The position numbers and the translations under genes are program-made. Shown here one piece after another: positions 12,801 to 17,016 of a stretch of DNA of 17,016 nucleotides (its first letter is position 1; every line of letters begins with the position of its first letter). Location of the stretch: positions 18,860 to 35,875 of the forward strand of contig DYHY01000012.1 in NCBI GenBank assembly GCA_020723935.1, written 5' to 3'. The notes under the pieces are model-generated. The model saw nothing but the letters and a program-made list of their open reading frames with translations. It searched no databases and had not been told where the DNA came from. This DNA comes from Candidatus Micrarchaeum sp. (lineage in GTDB: Archaea; SpSt-1190; DYHY01).

Positions 12801-13417
12801 ATGGGGGAAGAGAAGACGGGCTTCCTGCGGGCGGAGCTGGGGAAGACGGCGGGCCTCTGGACTATTTTGAGGACACCGGCGCCCCCCAAGACGGCCCCTC
12901 CTACTGGGACGAGCCCACCGACCCCGAGATTGCCGCGCTTGACGGCGAGGATTCCTTCGTGCGCCTGCTCGGCGTGAGGTTCAAGCTCCCGGCGGATATC
13001 GGCGAGGACGCTCTTCGGGCGATAAACGACGCGGTGACCTCGCCCGGATCGTATTCCAAGTTCAGGCTCGGGATGGCGCCCGGCTACGAGGTCCGCGAGG
13101 GCGGCGACGGGATAAACATCCTGCTCTCCTTCCCCTGCAGGGAGCGCGAGATAGCGGAGGCCGTCAGGGAGAGCGAATATTTCACGAGGCTCGTCTGAGG
13201 GATTGCCTGCCCGAAGCTTGAGAGCATCTCTTTGCCCGAGCGCGCTGGGCTGGCGGCGGACAACGCGATCGACAGGGAGAAGACGTACAAGGTGAACTGC
13301 GCGCGCCTTCCAGCCCACATGCTCCGGGACTGGCAGATGCCGGCCTGGCTCTATCCGAAGGGATACGTGCGCACGGCGCGCGACGAGGCGCCGGCGAAAG
13401 GCGGCTACGTCAATTGA
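12801..13417 (+). pseudogene. Unrecognised gene with one -1 frameshift and one in-frame TGA
   Basis: The start MGEEKTGFLRAELG reads well but soon turns to nonsense. The -1 frame carries EDGGPLDYFEDTGAPQDGPS onward through FVRLLGVRFKLPADIGEDAL to AVRESEYFTRLV, then TGA at 13196-13198. The same frame goes on with GIACPKLESISLPERAGLAA to RDEAPAKGGYVN and a final TGA at 13415-13417. One G added to GGGG (12839-12842) restores the first break, and a CGA-to-TGA change would explain the second. The intact protein would have about 205 residues, with an acidic N-terminus and no cysteine motif or membrane span. No family was recognised. It could instead be two overlapping small genes, the second starting at the TTG at 13232, but the continuous frame argues against this. 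Confidence 0.5.
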
Positions 13418-13483
13418 AGCGCGCGGGCAGCCTCATTGCCGGAAAACGAAGCCCTGGTTCTGTCCTGCCCGAGCCGGGCCGGT

Positions 13484-13864
13484 TCAGTTCTTCTGCTGGC
13501 TTGCGAGCCTTTCCGCCTTGCCCGCTGCCTCTAGGAGCCCCGCGACCTGCCAGATGAAGGTCCTTGTGTGGGGCGGGACGCTGGGGTCGTTGTTTATGTC
13601 GTCGAGGAGCGAGGAGCAGGAGTTTATCCGGACAAGGAGGGGCCTTTGCGAGGCGGGGTGCAGGCGCGAGATTGCCTCTTCAACGCGCTTCTTGACGCTC
13701 CTGGGGACTGCCGGGTCTTTGCATATTTCCTCAAGAATCGACATCGCGCGGCCGTAGCTGGGGTTCCCGTGCCTCTCCCCGGAGGCCTGGCCGGCGGGAT
13801 CCTGCCGCTGAGATGACGGAGAAGCCAGCGTCCCTGGTGCCAAAGTCAAGTCGTTGCCATTCAC
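13484..13864 (-). CDS. UPF0147 family protein with N-terminal extension
   Basis: Small helical protein conserved across archaea, of unknown function. The family pattern is two related helical halves: MSILEEICKDPAVPRSVKKR (41-60) and SLLDDINNDPSVPPHTRTFI (85-104), each with the DP-x-VP turn. From the GTG at 13864 the protein has 126 residues, but UPF0147 proteins are usually close to 90. The first 40 residues here are Ser/Pro/Gly-rich. An ATG at 13744 (residue 41) gives 86 residues and may be the true start, although that would leave a 158-base gap after the DHH gene. It is the last gene of the housekeeping operon that begins with L37Ae. Confidence 0.85.
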   Translation of the reverse strand: MNGNDLTLAPGTLASPSSQRQDPAGQASGERHGNPSYGRAMSILEEICKDPAVPRSVKKRVEEAISRLHPASQRPLLVRINSCSSLLDDINNDPSVPPHTRTFIWQVAGLLEAAGKAERLASQQKN

Positions 13865-13902
13865 TAGCGGATAACCCCCTTCAAGGCGGTGTGGATTTGC
13901 GA

Positions 13903-14847
13903 CTATTTTCCGACCAAAACTTCCTTTATAAGCGTTGCTGCCTGCTGCAAAGCCGCATCCTCGGGCGTTCCGGCGGGCAGGTTCACGATCGCCGCGCCGG
14001 CGTGGCCGCCCCCACCGATCCTCTGGAAAGCGTCGCCTAGGTGGATCCGATCGCGCATCCTCTGGGACGCGCGCGCCGAGATCCGCACCTCGTCCTTCCT
14101 GTCGGTCGCGACGAGGGCGACGTCCGCGCCCATGTGCACGAGGGACGTCGCGACGGAACTCTCGAAGCTCCCTGCCCGCGTCCAGGCCAGGATCGTCTCG
14201 TCCGGGAGCTTCTCGAACTTGGCGCCGGTGACCGCCTTGATCGTCGCGACGCGCTGCGAATATTCCGGCCTGCCGTATGCGACGAGGTCCTTCGCCTCCG
14301 CGAAGCAGTCGTCGTCAATTGCAAGCTCCATCACCCTCCTGAGGGTCGGCATCCTCGCCATCGCGAGGTTCTTGGTGTCTGAGAATATCCCCGCGAGCGC
14401 CGCGACGCGCGCGCGCCTCGTCACGGGGCTTATGAAGTTGAGCACGACTTCCGCGCAGGACGGGAGCGGCTCGCTTATCACGCAGTCCGCCTCCGGGATC
14501 TCGCGCGGCGAATGGTGGTCGAAGAATATTATCGGGCGCGGGAGCGCCGAGAGGGCGAAGGGCTCGATTTGGCCAGGGTCCCCCGTGTCGACGACGACCG
14601 TCGCGTCGAACTTCTCCTCGCCGGGGGCGACCGATTCGAAGAGCTGCACGCCCATCTTCTCGGCCGCCTGCGCAGCCTGCCTGCTCGGGCCCACGGGGCA
14701 GACGATCTTCCCCGGGAACGCCTCGCAGACGAGTATCGCGCTCCCGAGCGCGTCCATATCGGCGTTCTTGTGGGTGAGGATCAGTATGTTCTTCCTCCCG
14801 GACAGGAACCTGAGGGGATCCGGCTTCCTTTCTCCTGGCGCCACCAT
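13903..14847 (-). CDS. DHH/DHHA1-family phosphoesterase (NrnA/RecJ-like)
   Basis: Manganese-type phosphoesterase that probably degrades short oligonucleotides or pAp-like nucleotides in the cytosol. All DHH motifs are visible in 314 residues: LTHKNADMDALGSA (24-37), VVVDTGDP with D87, FFDHHSPREIP (108-118), and a GIFSDTKNL segment with D157. GGGGHAGAAIVNLP near 281-294 is the DHHA1 substrate-binding loop. Length and order match the bifunctional oligoribonuclease/pAp phosphatase group rather than full RecJ. It lies 31 bases after prefoldin beta and 38 bases before UPF0147 in the same operon. This links it loosely with translation and RNA metabolism. It ends in TAG. Confidence 0.9.
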   Translation of the reverse strand: MVAPGERKPDPLRFLSGRKNILILTHKNADMDALGSAILVCEAFPGKIVCPVGPSRQAAQAAEKMGVQLFESVAPGEEKFDATVVVDTGDPGQIEPFALSALPRPIIFFDHHSPREIPEADCVISEPLPSCAEVVLNFISPVTRRARVAALAGIFSDTKNLAMARMPTLRRVMELAIDDDCFAEAKDLVAYGRPEYSQRVATIKAVTGAKFEKLPDETILAWTRAGSFESSVATSLVHMGADVALVATDRKDEVRISARASQRMRDRIHLGDAFQRIGGGGHAGAAIVNLPAGTPEDAALQQAATLIKEVLVGK

Positions 14848-14878
14848 CTCTTGCTTGCGCTGCGGGCCTGCCGCGGGC

Positions 14879-15319
14879 CTACTGCTCCTGCATGCCGGCC
14901 GACTTGATGAGCTGCGAGAGCTTCCTGGTGAGCTCCCGGAGCTTCTCCTTCACCTTGTCCTCCTGCTTCTTCATCGTCGCGACGCGGACCCTGGCGGTCT
15001 CAAGCATCTCCGATAGCTCCGCCTCGACCGTTTTCTTGTCCTTCTTGACCATGACGGGGCCCACTGCCTTGTAGACTGCCTCCTCTTTGGTGTCCTTCAC
15101 CGCGACGATCGCGGCCTCCACCTCGGCGATGGAGAACTCCATCTGCTGCCTCTGCGACTGGAGGGACTGCTGCTGCTGCTGGAAGACCTGGAGCTGCATC
15201 ATAGCGTGCTGCGCCTGCGCCTCGGCCTCCTCCTTCCCGAAATCCGTCCCAGGCTTCCCGTGGCCGTGGTCGTGCCCGCTGTGGTCCCCGTGGTTGTGAT
15301 TGTGCTCGTTTTCCGCCAT
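14879..15319 (-). CDS. pfdB: Prefoldin beta subunit with His-rich N-terminal tail
   Basis: Prefoldin is a hexameric jellyfish-shaped chaperone that hands unfolded proteins to the thermosome. The 146-residue chain has the beta-subunit layout: a first coiled-coil helix (about 33-75), the hairpin-bearing segment KAVGPVMVKKDKKTVEAELS, and a second coiled-coil helix with KKQEDKVKEKLRELTRKL. Most archaeal beta subunits are about 115-125 residues. The extra length here is a tail with seven His between residues 6 and 20 (HNHNHGDHSGHDHGHG), which looks able to bind Ni, Zn or Cu. The first helix also has a five-Gln run. The gene starts one base after the pcc1 stop, a sign of translational coupling. Confidence 0.92.
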   Translation of the reverse strand: MAENEHNHNHGDHSGHDHGHGKPGTDFGKEEAEAQAQHAMMQLQVFQQQQQSLQSQRQQMEFSIAEVEAAIVAVKDTKEEAVYKAVGPVMVKKDKKTVEAELSEMLETARVRVATMKKQEDKVKEKLRELTRKLSQLIKSAGMQEQ

Positions 15320-15320
15320 G

Positions 15321-15584
15321 TTATCCGTCGTTCACCTTTTTGAGGGCGGCGTGAGTGTTGGTCACCGCCTCGGCAACCCTTATCGCCGTGTTGACCCTCG
15401 ATCGCAGGTCCACCGAGCTGTCGCCTTCGCCCGCACAGACTACTAGAAAAGTCTTTCCCTCGCCCTCCCCGGCGCCCACCTGCGCCTGCGCGCCCAACTC
15501 CGCCCTGAGCGCACTCTCCAGGTCCGGCCCGCCGCCGTCAATCGTGACCCTTACGTAGACACCACCTTTCTGCGGGCCGGCCAT
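15321..15584 (-). CDS. pcc1: Pcc1-like subunit of the KEOPS complex
   Basis: KEOPS makes the universal t6A37 modification on ANN-decoding tRNAs, and Pcc1 is its small dimerisation subunit that binds Kae1. The 87-residue protein has an early strand (YVRVTIDGGG), a helix (LESALRAELG), a strand pair (TFLVVCAGEGDSSVDL) and the final helix with LRSRVNTAIRVAEAV, in which the R-x-x-x-N-[ST]-x-x-R arrangement is the Pcc1 hallmark. The family is poorly conserved in sequence. The identification therefore leans on size, this helix and the neighbourhood L37Ae-RpoP-Pcc1-prefoldin, which recurs in many archaea. Confidence 0.8.
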   Translation of the reverse strand: MAGPQKGGVYVRVTIDGGGPDLESALRAELGAQAQVGAGEGEGKTFLVVCAGEGDSSVDLRSRVNTAIRVAEAVTNTHAALKKVNDG

Positions 15585-15591
15585 CTGAAGA

Positions 15592-15726
15592 TCAGCGCGC
15601 CTTTATCGGCTTGCCCGCGCCGCTCCTCTGCTTGACGAGGACCTTGTATCCGCAGAACGGGCAGCGCACCCTCTTCTCCTTGGGCTCCAGCTTCACGTCC
15701 TTCCCGCACCTCATGCATCGGTACAT
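15592..15726 (-). CDS. rpoP: DNA-directed RNA polymerase subunit P (Rpb12 homologue)
   Basis: A 44-residue zinc-ribbon subunit of archaeal RNA polymerase that helps open the promoter. The peptide starts MYRCMRCGKDVKLEPKEKRV and continues RCPFCGYKVLVKQRSGAGKP to IKAR. Zinc ligands are C4, C7, C22 and C25. The basic C-terminal R-SG-GKP-K-R tail is diagnostic for RpoP. It lies between L37Ae and pcc1, seven bases from each. Confidence 0.95.
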   Translation of the reverse strand: MYRCMRCGKDVKLEPKEKRVRCPFCGYKVLVKQRSGAGKPIKAR

Positions 15727-15733
15727 GGCTTGT

Positions 15734-16048
15734 TCACTTCCTCTTCCTTGCGGCGGGCTCGGCGTAATCCTCGGGCATCGTTTCGAAGCCGCGCTTCGCC
15801 GACGGCGTCGTGCCTGCCTGCACGACCTCCTTCTCGGTCTTGGGTTGCCACGCGCCTCCGGCGAACTTGGCGCCGCAGTGCCTGCATCCCCAGATGCCCA
15901 TGCTGACCCTCTTGACCTTGACGTAATGGCAGACGGGGCATTCGTGCCTCTTCTTCTGCACTGCCTCGATCTCGGAGATCCTCTTCCTGACGCGCGTTCC
16001 GTACCTGACGCCGAAACGGCCTGAAGTCATCGATTTTTTCGTTGCCAT
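15734..16048 (-). CDS. rpl37ae: Ribosomal protein L37Ae (eL43)
   Basis: Large-subunit zinc-finger ribosomal protein shared by archaea and eukaryotes. Residues 10-70 match closely: GRFGVRYGTRVRKRISEIEA, then CPVC (37-40), KRVSMGIWGCRHC (46-58) and GAKFAGGAW. Zinc ligands are C37, C40, C55 and C58. The 104-residue length exceeds the usual 70-95 because of a polar C-terminal tail ending RKRK. It is the first gene of the leftward housekeeping operon. The TATA-like box at 16089-16100 implies a leader of about 20 bases. Confidence 0.97.
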   Translation of the reverse strand: MATKKSMTSGRFGVRYGTRVRKRISEIEAVQKKRHECPVCHYVKVKRVSMGIWGCRHCGAKFAGGAWQPKTEKEVVQAGTTPSAKRGFETMPEDYAEPAARKRK

Positions 16049-16088
16049 GTTTGTCGCCTTGGAATTGCGTCGGAAACTCCCGGAAGGG

Positions 16089-16100
16089 CCTTTTTAAAGG
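16089..16100 (-). promoter_or_regulatory. TATA-like box of the L37Ae operon
   Basis: The minus strand reads CCTTTAAAAAGG, centred 47 bases before the L37Ae ATG at 16048. It lies about 20 bases from the divergent TATA box of the heat-shock-like gene. Confidence 0.5.
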
Positions 16101-16113
16101 TTTTGAGCAATCG

Positions 16114-16120
16114 TTTTTAT
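16114..16120 (+). promoter_or_regulatory. TATA-like box of the small heat-shock-like gene
   Basis: TTTTTAT, centred 29 bases before the ATG at 16146. It overlaps the earlier ATG at 16119, which rules that codon out as the start. Confidence 0.5.
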
Positions 16121-16145
16121 GCTCCCTGCCCTGTCACTCCCCGCA

Positions 16146-16640
16146 ATGGCAAAGCATTCCGCGAACAGGCACATGAAACCCAAACACCGTTCAACTAGGC
16201 ACAAGAACCTCCCCGCGGCGGTCGCGAAGCAGTCCTTTCCCAGCGTCCCGCTCCTGAAGCGCGAGTTCGGCTCGCTCCTCAACGCCCGGTTCGGCCGCCT
16301 GGAAGCCGCGATTGAGAAGCGCTTTTCCGAGGTCTCCAGGGCGATGGAAGCCAAGATGGCGCCCCTCGAGAGGCGCCTCAAGCTCCACGACGGGCCGCAC
16401 GCTACAAAGGCCGTCGTGAGCCTCCCGGAGTTCCAGAAGAAGGACGTGCAGATCCACCTCACCGACCACAGCCTCACCGTCTCGGCCCAGGGGAAGGGCG
16501 CGTCTTTCTACCAGTCGATGAGCCTGCCGTTCCTCATTGTGCCCGAGAAGGCGAAGGCCGATTTCAAGGGCGGGAAGCTCACAGTGGTCCTGCCCAAGTA
16601 CAAGGAAAGAGTGGAAGGCGGAAGGAAGCTGAAGTTGTAG
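16146..16640 (+). CDS. Small heat-shock protein-like (Hsp20/alpha-crystallin domain)
   Basis: ATP-independent holdase chaperone candidate. The 164-residue protein has an alpha-crystallin-type domain at about 87-152. VVSLPEFQKKDVQIHLTDHS matches the usual V-LPG-KKEDI-I segment, followed by LTVSAQGKG. Then come an F-x-x-x-x-LPF strand and VPEKAKADFKGGKLTVVLPK, the A-x-x-x-NGVL-V-LPK signature. The C-terminus ends KLKL, which may serve as the I-x-I anchoring motif. The first 22 residues are very basic and His-rich (HSANRHMKPKHRSTRHKN), and residues 40-80 are a charged helix that could be a coiled coil. This N-terminal arm is unlike common Hsp20 and may bind nucleic acid or ribosomes. The gene is divergent from L37Ae. 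Confidence 0.8.
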   Translation: MAKHSANRHMKPKHRSTRHKNLPAAVAKQSFPSVPLLKREFGSLLNARFGRLEAAIEKRFSEVSRAMEAKMAPLERRLKLHDGPHATKAVVSLPEFQKKDVQIHLTDHSLTVSAQGKGASFYQSMSLPFLIVPEKAKADFKGGKLTVVLPKYKERVEGGRKLKL

Positions 16641-16824
16641 GACCGTCGTCAGCGGACGGCGGCAGGAAGCTCGAGCTCCAAGATGTCGCCCGGTCCCAAG
16701 TCCATCCGGCACGGGCCGGACCGCGGAGAAATGTGGACTCAATCTGTCTCCGACTCGGCAGGTAAGTGCGCCAGGAGTTGGAACGAAACAGGAGGAAATA
16801 GCCTACACTCTTTATTTTTGGCCG

Positions 16825-16832
16825 TTTTTTTT
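16825..16832 (+). terminator. Poly-T tract, candidate transcription terminator
   Basis: Eight consecutive T on the plus strand, preceded by another T-rich stretch at 16811-16819, 185 bases past the stop of the heat-shock-like gene. Archaeal RNA polymerase stops at such T runs without needing a hairpin. The stretch between 16641 and 16820 holds hairpin arms (16643-16647 with 16655-16659) but no gene that I can support. Confidence 0.4.
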
Positions 16833-16879
16833 GTCGTACGGATGTTAATCGTTAATTCCAGAATGCCCGCGCCGGTTGC

Positions 16880-17016
16880 GTGGGGTATCGGCGGATTGCA
16901 ATTAGTTGCATTCTTCTCATCCTTCTCCTTGCATCTTTTCTTTCTGCTCCAATTTTCGCAGTCTCCTTCCCCGACCGCCTTTCCGGCACCTTCATCTTGA
17001 TTAACGCCACAGAAAT
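16880..17016 (+). CDS. N-terminus of a possible secreted or membrane-anchored protein (runs off the window)
   Basis: From a GTG at 16880 the frame is open to the window edge for 45 codons. It starts VGYRRIAISCILLILLLASF, followed by LSAPIFAVSFPDRLSGTFIL. That is a textbook signal peptide or N-terminal anchor: a YRR basic start, a hydrophobic core of about 20 residues and a polar mature part. An overlapping frame from the ATG at 16842 also looks hydrophobic but stops at 17000. I prefer the GTG frame because it stays open and its signal peptide is better formed. A T/A-rich GTTAATT (16851-16857) lies about 27 bases upstream. Confidence 0.4.
   Translation, partial: MGYRRIAISCILLILLLASFLSAPIFAVSFPDRLSGTFILINATE

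Overview
The window is a GC-rich stretch of archaeal chromosome. Archaeal origin is shown by ribosomal proteins S17e and L37Ae, RNA polymerase subunits K and P, the KEOPS subunit Pcc1, prefoldin beta, SepF, UPF0147 and an ADP-dependent sugar kinase. A T/A-rich TATA-like box centred about 25-31 bases before the start codon precedes most first-in-operon genes, which suggests leaderless mRNAs. The abundance of unrecognised genes would suit a DPANN-type lineage (for example Micrarchaeota), but the sequence alone does not fix the phylum. I saw no tRNA, 5S/16S/23S rRNA, CRISPR array, transposase or integrase.

Layout. Positions 1-1405: a suf Fe-S assembly operon (sufC, start of sufB) read leftwards, facing a divergent HxlR-type regulator. 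1516-4072: three leftward genes of unknown function, a 559-residue Trp-rich protein and two short coiled-coil proteins that look like paralogues. 4259-5815: two broken rightward genes flanking a 400-base candidate structured RNA and a 22-base perfect palindrome. 5818-9079: an unknown gene, a sugar-phosphate nucleotidyltransferase, a heavily frameshifted gene and a frameshifted methyltransferase. 9081-11248: ADP-dependent kinase-like and winged-helix-like genes, then rpoK and rps17e. 11337-13417: a gene with an internal TAG, a block of tandem hairpins, sepF, and another broken gene. 13484-16048: a housekeeping operon read leftwards in the order L37Ae, RpoP, Pcc1, prefoldin beta, DHH phosphoesterase, UPF0147. 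16146-17016: a small heat-shock-like protein divergent from L37Ae, then the start of a possible secreted protein.

The most striking global pattern is that the accessory genes are repeatedly interrupted while the core genes are all intact. Every frameshift can be repaired by adding one base, nearly always in a run of G or T, and three genes carry a single in-frame stop. A run of seven G in the intact nucleotidyltransferase argues against simple homopolymer undercalling, and frequent use of TAG as the terminal stop of core genes argues against TAG recoding. Pseudogene decay, programmed -1 frameshifting and sequencing error all remain possible. The other leads are the coiled-coil paralogue pair with its large partner, the candidate structured RNA at about 4695-5067, and the HxlR/zinc-ribbon regulator facing suf.
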